64,000 bases of DNA, from the NCBI RefSeq assembly GCF_963678635.1, contig NC_087063.1, positions 25,588,764 to 25,652,763 of the forward strand. Direction: 5' to 3'. Both the position numbers and the translations under genes were made by a program. Within the stretch, counting starts at the first letter, position 1, and every line of letters starts with the position of its first letter. Source of the DNA: Symsagittifera roscoffensis. Its lineage: Eukaryota > Xenacoelomorpha > Acoela > Convolutidae. This document shows positions 53,423 through 62,932 of this stretch, piece after piece. The notes beneath the pieces are model-generated. The model did not search any database and was not told where the DNA came from. It saw only the letters and a program-made list of their open reading frames with translations.

Positions 53423-54734
53423 TCATGAAGTCTCGTAATCTTGTTAGTGCCAATATCACGTGTTCGGGATCAATTGTGTTCCTGTCATTGACCCTCGTTA
53501 CTAGGAAGCACAGATATTTGCCCGGGACTTGTGCCACTGACGGTGGAAGCGCTGCCATCCCTCCCAGTCCTGGTCTCTGTCTGAACAGAAACTCTACATT
53601 CTGGTACTCTCTTTTGAAGTCAGCTTCCAATCTTGATTTGAAACTCATGTCCGCCGTGATGCAGATCGCGCTGGTCCTGTTTGACAGGATGAAGTCGCTA
53701 TCCGTTATCATGATGTTCTCCGAGTATTCATTGGGTATTTCGAATTTCGTTTTGAAATTCCGACCTATAGTAGGCTCTGGCTCTTCTTCCTCCAGTTCCA
53801 ATTCGCTCGTTTCTCTCACTTCCTTGAGCTTCTTTATCATCAAATTTTCGGTGTGGGTAAGTCCTACCCCCACTCCCCGGACAAAAATATTTATCGACGT
53901 CCCCGTCGATGTTGTCGGGTCTGAATTGTCCTGAGGAATGTCCAGTGGCCTGTCTGTTGCCGTCCATCCGAAAAGAGGGTCCTCTGTCTTCATGTAATTT
54001 GCTGCTGATACATCGACTTGCTGAATGCTTTGTCCTTCGCGGCTCTCGTCTTTGACATCACGCATCCACTCTAGAATCCTCAAGTTCGTGTTCTCCCTCC
54101 TCTCTATCTCACTCTGTTCGAGATCCGTTTCTACTTCTGGCGTCGAGTAATCATCCTGCGGATAATGACCACCATCGTCAATGACCTGCCATTCCTCTCC
54201 GGCTTCCAGTTCGCCTGCCTTCAGTAATTCCTCGCCCAAAGTGTCTGGCTGTATCTTATCCATCAAGAAGTCATCCCCGTACCTGTTGTACCTCATGCCG
54301 GTGCGTTTACGATTGCCAGTCCTGGTTTCCGGTGGCGTTGGTCGATCCGGCTCCATCCACTTCGGCACCTCGTCTTGCTCCGGGTCGTTCCAGTCTTCTT
54401 CTACAAATGATCCTGCATCAGACCCCACTCCTATCTTTTCATTGTCGTCCAAACTCAAGTTCTCATTACCATCATTTTTCTCTCGAGTACCTTTCTCATT
54501 CACTTCACACGCTGGCTCTACCACCAGGTACTCAAGACCCTCCATGTCCTTCGGTATGCACCAATCCTCTGGGGACGGGACGTGAGGCTTCAGATTTTCA
54601 TAATGTGCCGCTCGCCCAGTACTCAAGCGATAGAACCGTCCTTGTTGATGAACCTCCGTTATCATGAATGGTCCCCTCCACTTCTTGAGTAGTTTCTTTG
54701 TTATTTGGGCGGTATTACATTTTGGAAGACCCAC
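53343..54734 (-). CDS. Integrase C-terminal tail and TARG1-like macrodomain
   Basis: A 463-codon frame overlapping the end of the pol frame. Residues about 15-50 (KKWRGPFMITEVHQQGRFY) fit the GPY/F module at the end of Ty3-type integrases. A long acidic linker follows (about 75-335). Residues about 340-445 resemble macrodomains of the TARG1/OARD1 group: TSAICITAD, EADFKREYQNV, GGMAALPPS and GKYLCFLVTR line up in order with the human protein. That group removes ADP-ribose from protein carboxylates or binds ADP-ribose derivatives. Whether this version is catalytic cannot be told here. Confidence 0.6.
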   Translation of the reverse strand: MGLPKCNTAQITKKLLKKWRGPFMITEVHQQGRFYRLSTGRAAHYENLKPHVPSPEDWCIPKDMEGLEYLVVEPACEVNEKGTREKNDGNENLSLDDNEKIGVGSDAGSFVEEDWNDPEQDEVPKWMEPDRPTPPETRTGNRKRTGMRYNRYGDDFLMDKIQPDTLGEELLKAGELEAGEEWQVIDDGGHYPQDDYSTPEVETDLEQSEIERRENTNLRILEWMRDVKDESREGQSIQQVDVSAANYMKTEDPLFGWTATDRPLDIPQDNSDPTTSTGTSINIFVRGVGVGLTHTENLMIKKLKEVRETSELELEEEEPEPTIGRNFKTKFEIPNEYSENIMITDSDFILSNRTSAICITADMSFKSRLEADFKREYQNVEFLFRQRPGLGGMAALPPSVAQVPGKYLCFLVTRVNDRNTIDPEHVILALTRLRDFMIERGKVPQAQSTGLECGTGSQEGLLP

Positions 54735-57700
54735 ACGTATTGGCCCACTTCATATGGCTTTGCTCTTAATATTTTCTCGTCGTATTTCCTGCGTTGCCTC
54801 ATTTGCGCTTGCGCCGTGTTCCTCCTGCATAGCTCGTTCAACTCCTGTTGTCTTTTGATCGCTTCTTTCACGTATGCCTGAGGCGACGTCCTTTTCCCCT
54901 CGTATTCCGGGTAAAAGAATGTCAGAGGCATTGCTCTCTCCCTGCCCGTCAACATCATGAAAGGACTGATGCCCGTAGTTGAGTGCTGTGTACTGTTGTA
55001 GGCTCCTACTACCTGTGGCAGGTATTTGTCCCAGTCCGTCATGTATCTTGAGCAGTACACCCTTAATATGTTGACCAGTGTCCTGTTTTGTCTCTCTACC
55101 AACCCATTGGTCTGCGGATGATAGGTCGTCGAGTGTGCTTGAGCAATGTGCGATCTCTTCATCAATTCTTTTGTCAAGTCCCCCACAAAAGTTTTGCCGT
55201 TGTCCGACTGGAAAGTCATTGGACAACCATACAGCGATATCCAATGCGTTATCAGATGATCACATGTCTCATCGGCCGAGGCTGTCTGGCACGGAACCGC
55301 TTCCGCCAACTTTGTGAAGTGATCTATTATAACCAGTATCTGGTTGTATCCCGACTCTGTCATGCAGATTTTTTGATGGTCTATCTGCACCACTTCATTG
55401 AACTCCGAGCTCTCAACGGACTTGAGGGGAAACTTCATCTTCCTTGGGTCTTTTACCTGGAGACATGCCAGGCAGGCATTCACCCATCTCTCGCAAGCTT
55501 TTCTCATTCCTGGCCAATCAAATCTGTGAAGTATCCTTTGTTGTACTTTGTCTATCCCCTGGTGACCCATCTGGTCGTGTGATCTGAAAAGCACCTCTGT
55601 CTGGTACAATTGTGGTAGTATGATGAGGTTGTGTTTGTGTAATATCTTTTCCTCATCTCTCCTCTTGCACGCTACCACTCCATCAGCTGTGTGATAAAGT
55701 AAGTCTTTCTTTTCTTTGTAGAACTGGCTCAAGATCTTGTAGCTGTCTTCCTCAAGTTCCCCCTTCTCCTTGACCCCCGACTGGATCCATTTGGAGAGGT
55801 TACTTGTCATTTTGTCATTCTTCTGGGCTCTTATTAGGTCTGACAGCCTATATCTTGCCTTGACATGCTCCTTTAGCGCCATGATCTGTCCATTCATCTC
55901 ACCAGGGTTGTGGATGTCATCACTCAGTTTCACGCATATCATCCTTTTCACGCTTTTCATATCATCTTCTGGCACCAGATTCGTTCTGATGTTTGAGTTG
56001 CATGATAGTTCCCTGAATGGTTTCCTTGCGACCGCAATTTTCTCAAGTTCCTCACCACCTCGCATCTCCTGTATGTCCATGTTGTATGTTCCTGAAGATG
56101 GATCCGTCTGTAACTCCCTGTCGTGGTGCCTTGTCTTCTCTTCCGCCAGTATCATGCACAGACTGTCTTGGTTTTCGCTGCTCTCATCCGAGTCTCTATC
56201 CCATCCTTCACGCTCCCCGGACAATTTTCCTTCTCCGGTTCCTTCTTCCGTGAACCTGGAACACTCCCCGGACTCTTGACCTAGTCCCAGGTGTTCAGTA
56301 TCTTCCTTGAACGTCACTTTCTTTTTCCTAACCTTGGTCTGCTCCAGAATGTCTTCGGGGATTTTGTCAACTAGTGACCGCACGACATCTTTGCTGTCAG
56401 TGACACTTCCTCTTGATGAGTCAGTATCGTTCACTGTCTCTTTTCTCCGAAGTATAGTGAATTCCGGTTTCTCTTGACCCTTCTCCTGGATCACGGGCTT
56501 ATCATCTGATGGTTTCTCGAGCAACCTCATTAAGTCATCATCTATCTGTGCAGTTCCTGCTTCCACCTGGTTAAGATCATAGCCTTTTGCCTTGAGCGTC
56601 TCCTTCACGATCTTCGACTTGAGTATAATCTCAATCGGAATCCTCTTGCTCTTCCTCAAGATGGTCTTCTCTGGTGGCTCTTTAGGCAACTCAGGATGAT
56701 CTTCTATCGGTTTGCCTGACTTGTCCAGCCATCTAGTGAGTGGAAGACTGTCGTACGTTTCCTTGTCCATGAATGAGAAGCCATCTTTGATTTCAGGTCT
56801 GTCTGCTTCTCTTTGCTCTTGTCTCTCATAGAACTCCGTCTTCTTACTCAAGCTGTCGGCATTCTGATGTTTATCTCGCGTTCTATGCTCAATTATCATG
56901 TTGTATCCGTCCAGGCGAACTATCCACCTCCCAATGTAACTTTGGTCCATTGAGTACGTTTTCAGCCAGCTCAGTGCTCTGTTGTCGACTCGCAACTTGA
57001 ATGGCTCACTGCCCAGGTATGCCCTGTATTTCTCGACAAAGGTAACCACCGCAAACATCTCAGCTTTCGGTGCTCCGTACTTCATTTCCGTGTCACTCAG
57101 GACTTTGCTCCCGTACGCTATTGGTCTCAAGACTTTCTTCCCATTCCATTCTTGTTCTTGGTGGAGAATCCCAGAAATCGCGACTACCGACGCATCCGTG
57201 TCCAGCACGTACATCCCTTTCTCAGTCGGCATACCCAGTACTGGTGCCTCACATAGCTCTTTCTTTATCCTCTGGAATGACTCTTCTGCTGCGTTGTTCC
57301 ACGTGAACTTCTTGCCCTTGTGTCTCATTAATTGTTGCATCGGGTATACCTTGTCTGCATAGCCTTTGATGAACTCTCTATAATAGTTAGCGAAACCCAG
57401 GAAGCTCATCAACTGGTGCTCTGTCTTCGGTGATTTCCAGGTCAGGACTGCTTCCACGGCGTCCGTATCAGGTCTGATGCCGTGCTTGTCTACCATCCTG
57501 CCCAAGTATTTTATTGAGTCCTTGAGTATCTCGCACTTTGATGGTTTACACTTTAGCCCCGACCTCTTCATGCATGCAAACACTTCGTCTAGTCTCTCAA
57601 TGTGGTGTTCCAGTGTTGGCGTCGCTATTACCACGTCATCCACGTAGCACATTACCAGGTTGCCATACTTCTTCGTTACGCCTATCAGCGCGTGTGCCAT

Positions 57701-60700
57701 CAACCGCTGAAACGTGGCTGTGGCATTGCAAAGTCCAAACGGCATCCGTTTCCATTGAAACAGACCCAACTCGCAGGCAAACCCTGTCTTGTCCCTGTCC
57801 TGCTTCCTTAGTGGTACTTGCCAAAAGGCCGAGCCTAAATCAAGAGTCGTAAAAAATTTTGCATCACCTAACTTCGAGAGGCTCTCATCAATCCTAGGTA
57901 TGGGATAGGCATCCTTCACCGTGACGGAGTTCAGGTATCGAAAGTCACAACAAAACCTCAACTGGTCGCCTTTCTTTTTGGCCATCACTACTCCACACGC
58001 CCACGGTGACTTGGATGGTTCTATCATGTCATACTCTAGTAACGTCTCGATCTCTTTTCTACACGCGTCCGATTTGTGTGGGGTCATGCGCCTCGCCCCC
58101 TCCCTGTGTGGTACCGCGTTTTCCTCAAGTTCTATTTCATGCTCAACGAAATTACAACACCCGATATCCACCTTATGCCTCGAAAAAACTTCCTCGTTCC
58201 GCTCTAGTACGTCCTTGATGGCTTCGAGCTGTTCATCTTTCAGTTTGCCCCTCAAATGTTCAATCTCCGACAGGACCGGTTTTTCATTTTGCATTTCATC
58301 TAGTGTGGGTCGCTCTGGAAAGTTCAAACAGCTCGAAAGACCATCATCCGTTTCTGACTTAAGTGATTTAATAAGACCTGAAGAATCTTTTATTTTCTGC
58401 AATCGTCTCAAGATACAAATTTTGTCCCTGTGATTGGGACAATCAACAACTTCATTTTGTTTTGAGTTCTTAATTGTTTCATATCGAGTTTTAACCGGTA
58501 AAGCATATCCCATTTTCCTCCCTCTCTGTATCGTGATCGGTATATCAAGGGTATTCAACAAGACACTGACGCAGAGGCCGCTCTTCGTTATCGAAAATGA
58601 TCTTCCTAAAACAGCAGCACTTTGACTATTAGGGTTCGGAACTATGCACACTTGCTTGTTGTCACTTAGTTCATTGTAATTTTTCATCCTCAAACTTACG
58701 ATTGCCGCTTCATTAGCTTTTAGCCTCACCCTCCTACTCAAGAATACCGGTGCTTTGTTTTCATTTGCCATTATTAAATTTACCGGTTTGATTGCGTACC
58801 TCCTATCCGGGTTCCGTATCCTGAACATTGCGTTATTTAGATCAATCGTTACGTCGAAATTCCTGATGAAGTCTCTGCCCAAAATGAATTGGTCAGATTC
58901 ATCTAGGTTTTCTACCACGATAAAGCTCATCCACAGGTTACGTTCTTCCAAATTGAGGGCTATTATCGGCGTCCTGCCCAGCACCCGAAGGGCCCCTTTG
59001 TTTGCAGCCGACAGCCGTATTCTCGAGTCTATCAAGTCACCTTTGTCAAAGCCCATCCTCTCCCAAGTTTCGATTGGTATGACGCTCAAGACTGCTCCCG
59101 TGTCAAGCAACCCACGCAACTGAGTCTTTTTGCCACTTATATCCAGCACGTGCCCTGTCACATCTGCCTCCGTCCCGATGTGCATTGCATCTTCTTCAAG
59201 CATGGCGCAGTGTCCAATCGATCTCACTTTCAATTCTTCTTTCCCTACGTAGATTTGTCTAATTAGGTCTTCGTCACATGTTATCATCGTCTTGGTATAG
59301 ATGTTAATCCCATCTATATTTAGCATCACCTCGTGTGGACCATAAGCTTCAGTATATCTGCTATCAACACGTACCGACTTGCTGCCCCCTCTCATGAGTA
59401 GTGCTCTCAAGGCTCTAGAAATCGTTTGTGGGCTTATACAGCTCAAGTAATCTGCGTACACGTCAATGTGCATTATCGTCTGGTCGCTCGGTTCGCTCAA
59501 GTTTCTGGTTACCTCGTGGCCGCCCACTGTGATTATCGACATTATTCTAGCCCCAATTTTCGATATGCCGAATGGCTTTCCCGTCACCATTTTTACAGTG
59601 TTACAATTCCCCGTCTTTGTTGAGCCCGGTACAGCCTCTGGTGTTTGGTTCGATCCGGTTAATGCTTCGTTGAAATTCTGTCTTTCGATCTCCAGCTTTA
59701 GTCGTTGCTCTATTTCTTTCGGAGCCAGATCTTGTTTTACTTTGGCAATTGCTTCCGTCGCCGCTTTCTCATAGTTTATCTCTAGCGAGTTCCCAGCCGC
59801 GGACTCTATCGCAACATTAACATGTGTTACAGCTTTCACTGTTTTCGTCGGCAATTCCGTGCTTGGTGCTCCTAAGTTCCTAGATTCAAACTCGTTTTGT
59901 CTATTCCGCTGATTCTGCACTGCCGCTAATGCCAACTTATGTTTGGGGTGACTCTGGTCCTTGACCGCTTCCCAGAACAAGGGACAATCCATTCTGAAGT
60001 GCCCCTCCTGGTTACAGAAGAAGCATCTTGCGCCTATCTTGATGATTAAGCCACTATAGTACTCGTGTTCCTCCATCTGGCTCATGTCCTCCTCATCTGG
60101 TGCATATCCTAGACTCTTCATGCCTTGTTTGTATGTTGTGCAGTCAGCCACGTGGTGATCCGCCGACCCGCAGTTCGCGCATGATCTGCGCTTGTCCATG
60201 TCATCTCTAGGCTTGTACCATGACGACCTCTGGGGTTGACTTCCCCCTTGCGTGTTCCTATTTTCTGTATATGAGTATTTCTTGGGTTTCATCAGCATGT
60301 ATTCCCTTGATTTCTGTCTCATTTCTTCTGGGGTTGGAGCGCTGTCTTTCGACAATGTGTAGTATGTTGCTAACATTGTCCTTAAGTCGTCACTTTTTAC
60401 CCCATCAATGAACTTCGAGGCAATGATAAAGTTTCTTCTGTTTGTCGACTCCTCTGGGTCACTCCTTCTTCTCAAGCTCTCGAGATCATCTAGGAACCGA
60501 TCTATTGACTCGTCGTCCCTCTGCCTTCTCTTTTCAAATCGCATCATCGCTTGGTTACCCTTCATGCCTGACCCGAATCGATTCAGCAATATCTCGAAGA
60601 TCTTGTCCGCGGTATCGCGTTCTTCTTCTTTCTTTGCAACCACGCATTTCAATGCCGTGCCTTCCAGGTTACTGAGTATGGCTGTGCATGCTTGCCTTTC

Positions 60701-60745
60701 ATCATTTAAGTTATCTTGTTCTAGATGTAATCTCATCACTTCCAC
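54701..60745 (-). CDS. Gag-NC / protease / RT / RNase H / integrase polyprotein
   Basis: A 2014-codon frame. Residues 1-150 resemble Ty3-type Gag capsid (FEILLNRFGSG, SREYMLMKP). Two CCHC knuckles lie at 189-202 and 241-254. The protease has LLDTGA at 546-551 and ILGRDF downstream. RT covers about 860-1100 with FTTLDLGSAFWQV and YVDD at 1034-1037. RNase H spans about 1177-1300 (LDTDAS, DNRALSWLK). A 400-residue stretch without known domain follows. Integrase has the HHCC finger (H1723, H1728, C1758, C1761) and D1789, D1848, E1884 with D-X58-D-X35-E spacing. The order is that of Ty3/gypsy elements. It looks whole in these parts. Confidence 0.9.
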   Translation of the reverse strand: MEVMRLHLEQDNLNDERQACTAILSNLEGTALKCVVAKKEEERDTADKIFEILLNRFGSGMKGNQAMMRFEKRRQRDDESIDRFLDDLESLRRRSDPEESTNRRNFIIASKFIDGVKSDDLRTMLATYYTLSKDSAPTPEEMRQKSREYMLMKPKKYSYTENRNTQGGSQPQRSSWYKPRDDMDKRRSCANCGSADHHVADCTTYKQGMKSLGYAPDEEDMSQMEEHEYYSGLIIKIGARCFFCNQEGHFRMDCPLFWEAVKDQSHPKHKLALAAVQNQRNRQNEFESRNLGAPSTELPTKTVKAVTHVNVAIESAAGNSLEINYEKAATEAIAKVKQDLAPKEIEQRLKLEIERQNFNEALTGSNQTPEAVPGSTKTGNCNTVKMVTGKPFGISKIGARIMSIITVGGHEVTRNLSEPSDQTIMHIDVYADYLSCISPQTISRALRALLMRGGSKSVRVDSRYTEAYGPHEVMLNIDGINIYTKTMITCDEDLIRQIYVGKEELKVRSIGHCAMLEEDAMHIGTEADVTGHVLDISGKKTQLRGLLDTGAVLSVIPIETWERMGFDKGDLIDSRIRLSAANKGALRVLGRTPIIALNLEERNLWMSFIVVENLDESDQFILGRDFIRNFDVTIDLNNAMFRIRNPDRRYAIKPVNLIMANENKAPVFLSRRVRLKANEAAIVSLRMKNYNELSDNKQVCIVPNPNSQSAAVLGRSFSITKSGLCVSVLLNTLDIPITIQRGRKMGYALPVKTRYETIKNSKQNEVVDCPNHRDKICILRRLQKIKDSSGLIKSLKSETDDGLSSCLNFPERPTLDEMQNEKPVLSEIEHLRGKLKDEQLEAIKDVLERNEEVFSRHKVDIGCCNFVEHEIELEENAVPHREGARRMTPHKSDACRKEIETLLEYDMIEPSKSPWACGVVMAKKKGDQLRFCCDFRYLNSVTVKDAYPIPRIDESLSKLGDAKFFTTLDLGSAFWQVPLRKQDRDKTGFACELGLFQWKRMPFGLCNATATFQRLMAHALIGVTKKYGNLVMCYVDDVVIATPTLEHHIERLDEVFACMKRSGLKCKPSKCEILKDSIKYLGRMVDKHGIRPDTDAVEAVLTWKSPKTEHQLMSFLGFANYYREFIKGYADKVYPMQQLMRHKGKKFTWNNAAEESFQRIKKELCEAPVLGMPTEKGMYVLDTDASVVAISGILHQEQEWNGKKVLRPIAYGSKVLSDTEMKYGAPKAEMFAVVTFVEKYRAYLGSEPFKLRVDNRALSWLKTYSMDQSYIGRWIVRLDGYNMIIEHRTRDKHQNADSLSKKTEFYERQEQREADRPEIKDGFSFMDKETYDSLPLTRWLDKSGKPIEDHPELPKEPPEKTILRKSKRIPIEIILKSKIVKETLKAKGYDLNQVEAGTAQIDDDLMRLLEKPSDDKPVIQEKGQEKPEFTILRRKETVNDTDSSRGSVTDSKDVVRSLVDKIPEDILEQTKVRKKKVTFKEDTEHLGLGQESGECSRFTEEGTGEGKLSGEREGWDRDSDESSENQDSLCMILAEEKTRHHDRELQTDPSSGTYNMDIQEMRGGEELEKIAVARKPFRELSCNSNIRTNLVPEDDMKSVKRMICVKLSDDIHNPGEMNGQIMALKEHVKARYRLSDLIRAQKNDKMTSNLSKWIQSGVKEKGELEEDSYKILSQFYKEKKDLLYHTADGVVACKRRDEEKILHKHNLIILPQLYQTEVLFRSHDQMGHQGIDKVQQRILHRFDWPGMRKACERWVNACLACLQVKDPRKMKFPLKSVESSEFNEVVQIDHQKICMTESGYNQILVIIDHFTKLAEAVPCQTASADETCDHLITHWISLYGCPMTFQSDNGKTFVGDLTKELMKRSHIAQAHSTTYHPQTNGLVERQNRTLVNILRVYCSRYMTDWDKYLPQVVGAYNSTQHSTTGISPFMMLTGRERAMPLTFFYPEYEGKRTSPQAYVKEAIKRQQELNELCRRNTAQAQMRQRRKYDEKILRAKPYEVGQYVWVFQNVIPPK

Positions 60746-60832
60746 CCACGTGTCAATGCATCCATCTGAGTCGTCTTTGAATTCTTTTGGCTTCTTGAAA
60801 GTTTTCCTTGATTTTCCGTCTCTCCTATCGCT

Positions 60833-62071
60833 CTAGTTAGTGTTCCTCGTGGCGAAGGCCTCTAGAGTCCTGTTCATCATCTCCCAAGTGCTTGCCCACG
60901 TCATGGCATCCGGACCTGCGTTGCTGCTAGCTGTTGAGTCACCCGGACCACTCGTTGTGTTTGAATTCCCACTTTTCATGATTGTTTTATCAGCCGTTGG
61001 TGCTATGCTCACCGTATCCCGGGTTAAGGGCAACGGTGTCGATTGCCGTTTGCCCCTTTGTGGTTCCACAAAGTCAACTCTGGTGCCTTGCGTGCGATCC
61101 GCTGCCGTTCTTTCTTGTGAGGTAGAATTTCTCAAGATTGCATCCAATTTCGTCTGTATTGCACCTGAACTTTCGGCCTGATTCTTGCTCATTGTGTCCA
61201 GCCTCTTTTCCAGGCTACCTATTTGGCTGTTGACATCATCATATCGGTTTTTCAACTGTTGCAAATCTTTTTTGATGTTCCCTTCTCGTTCTTTATTGGT
61301 GGCTTCTACCTTATCTGTCGTCTCCTTGAGTCTCTCGTCTGTTGCCTTAGCCAGGTTAAAATAACTATCCAGATACTCGTGTTTGTTGTATCTTAATTCT
61401 TTTCTTATCACTTCTCTGTCCTCTTCGCTGTGCTTCAGCTTTTTGTCGATCTGATTCAGTTTTGCCATCAAGTCACCTAGCTCAAGAGTAGCCTCTTCAT
61501 GGTCAGCCGTTGGTCTTTCTTCGGCCGTTGCTTCTGCTTTAGTTTGTTCCTCTCTCGGATTGGCTTCTGTCGTCTTCGTGCTCACTGTCCCAAATGTCCG
61601 TGCTCTTTCAGCTTTTGGTTCTTCAGTCACGTTCTCTTTCGTTTTTATTCCGACCATCATCGCCAACCTTTCTGTAAAAGATGTCTTTTTTACTTGAGAG
61701 TCTTCTTTCACCGTTTCTTCGGTGTTGCCTATTGCCTCTTCCACATCGTCTATTGGTGAGAACTCTATGGGTTTCGGGTTTGGTTCTTCTGCATTTGGCA
61801 TTGGAGTTGACTCCGTCGTCTTTTTCTCCAGTTCATCTACGCTCTGGTCTGGTGTCTCTAGGTCGATTTCGATTGTAGGCTCCACCTCTTTTTCTCTCGC
61901 ATCTTCTCGCGTCTTGCTCTCGGTGCCACTCCTCGTGCTGACCATGCTAACTGAAAAGTTATTTCTTGTTTTGCCTGGGCCCCTTGATGTTGTTCCACGC
62001 AGCGACGAGTTATATTTCGTGTTTGATCCACTTGACCTTTTTTCAAGCACCGGTACCCTACTCCGTTTCAT
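60833..62071 (-). CDS. Gag-like N-terminal protein, coiled coil
   Basis: A 412-codon frame from an ATG at 62071, the first of the element in transcription order. Residues 1-50 are basic, about 60-190 acidic and Thr/Glu-rich, and about 190-320 a predicted coiled coil (LGDLMAKLNQIDKKLK..., IGSLEKRLDTMSKNQ). The tail ends in WASTWEMMNRTLEAFATRNTN. Position and coiled coil fit the N-terminal part of a Gag; the capsid-like and zinc-knuckle parts lie in the next frame. Confidence 0.65.
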   Translation of the reverse strand: MKRSRVPVLEKRSSGSNTKYNSSLRGTTSRGPGKTRNNFSVSMVSTRSGTESKTREDAREKEVEPTIEIDLETPDQSVDELEKKTTESTPMPNAEEPNPKPIEFSPIDDVEEAIGNTEETVKEDSQVKKTSFTERLAMMVGIKTKENVTEEPKAERARTFGTVSTKTTEANPREEQTKAEATAEERPTADHEEATLELGDLMAKLNQIDKKLKHSEEDREVIRKELRYNKHEYLDSYFNLAKATDERLKETTDKVEATNKEREGNIKKDLQQLKNRYDDVNSQIGSLEKRLDTMSKNQAESSGAIQTKLDAILRNSTSQERTAADRTQGTRVDFVEPQRGKRQSTPLPLTRDTVSIAPTADKTIMKSGNSNTTSGPGDSTASSNAGPDAMTWASTWEMMNRTLEAFATRNTN

Positions 62072-62262
62072 TATTCCTATTTACAATTTCCCTTATTTAC
62101 AATATTATTATATACACAATTCTATTCTAAGAATAAAAAAAATTTTTGTGGAAACAAATTCTTAAAAGAAAATATACAACGTGATAAAAACCTTGTTCCA
62201 GTTCTCTAAAATCTTCGAGTAACTTTCTTTATTCGTGGTCCCAACCGTACCGGGTTCCAATT
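62072..62262 (-). other. Leader between candidate primer site and Gag
   Basis: AT-rich, non-coding; the presumed untranslated leader of the giant element on the minus strand. Confidence 0.4.
62242..62259 (-). other. Candidate tRNA primer-binding site
   Basis: On the minus strand, a CA dinucleotide (62263-62264 on plus as TG), the possible LTR end, is followed after three bases by TGGAACCCGGTACGG. TGG immediately inside an LTR end is the usual form of a primer-binding site. I could not match it to a particular tRNA, so this is tentative. Confidence 0.3.
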
Positions 62263-62416
62263 TGTCTTGTTCTGTCTTAATTCTGTCTTAAAACAACTTG
62301 TTGTAATTTTACTTCAATTTTTATACTGTCCTAAGACTCCCAGTTACCGTCCCTACTCTTCTTCGTACCGTCCCAGGCTTCCTTTTACTGTCCCAAGAAT
62401 GTTCGGTAATGTCCCA

Positions 62417-62932
62417 GTACTCCGTCAGTGTCCCAAGACCCCTGACCCAAGGCCAGTGTTCCAAGACTACTGTCCCAAGGCTAGTGTCCCAAGACTACTG
62501 TCCCAAGGCTAGTGTCCCAAGACTACTGTCCCAAGGCTAGTGTCCCAAGACTACTGTCCCAAGACTACTATCCCAAGGCTAGTGTCCCAAGACTACTGTC
62601 CCAAGACCACTGTCCCAAGACCCTTGTCCCAAGACCCCTGTCCCAAGACCCTTGTCCCAAGACCACTGTCCCAAGACCCTTGTCCCAAGACCACTGTCCC
62701 AAGACCACTGTCCCAAGACCCTGTCCCAAGACCACTGTCCCAAGACCACTGTCCCAAGACCCTGTCCCAAGACCACTGTCCCAAGACCCTGTCCCAAGAC
62801 CACTGTCCCAAGACCACTGTCCCAAGACCCTGTCCCAAGACCACTGTCCCAAGACCACTGTCCCAAGACCCTGTCCCAAGACCACTGTCCCAAGACCACT
62901 GTCCCAAGACCACTGTCCCAAGACTGTATCAA
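62417..62932. repeat. 14-bp minisatellite, TGTCCCAAG-based
   Basis: About 33 tandem units of 13-14 bp, each containing TGTCCCAAG with a variable spacer (ACTAC, GCTAG, ACCAC, ACCCT). Fourteen is not a multiple of three and the unit has no stop in any frame, so all three plus frames and the minus frames stay open and give periodic peptides (SQDHCPKT; GLGTVVLGQWSWD). It lies in the presumed LTR or leader of the giant element. I regard the peptides as by-products. Confidence 0.95.

Noticed and set aside
62417-62932. CRISPR-like array
   Set aside because: Units are 13-14 bp with degenerate spacers in a eukaryotic retroelement; this is a minisatellite.
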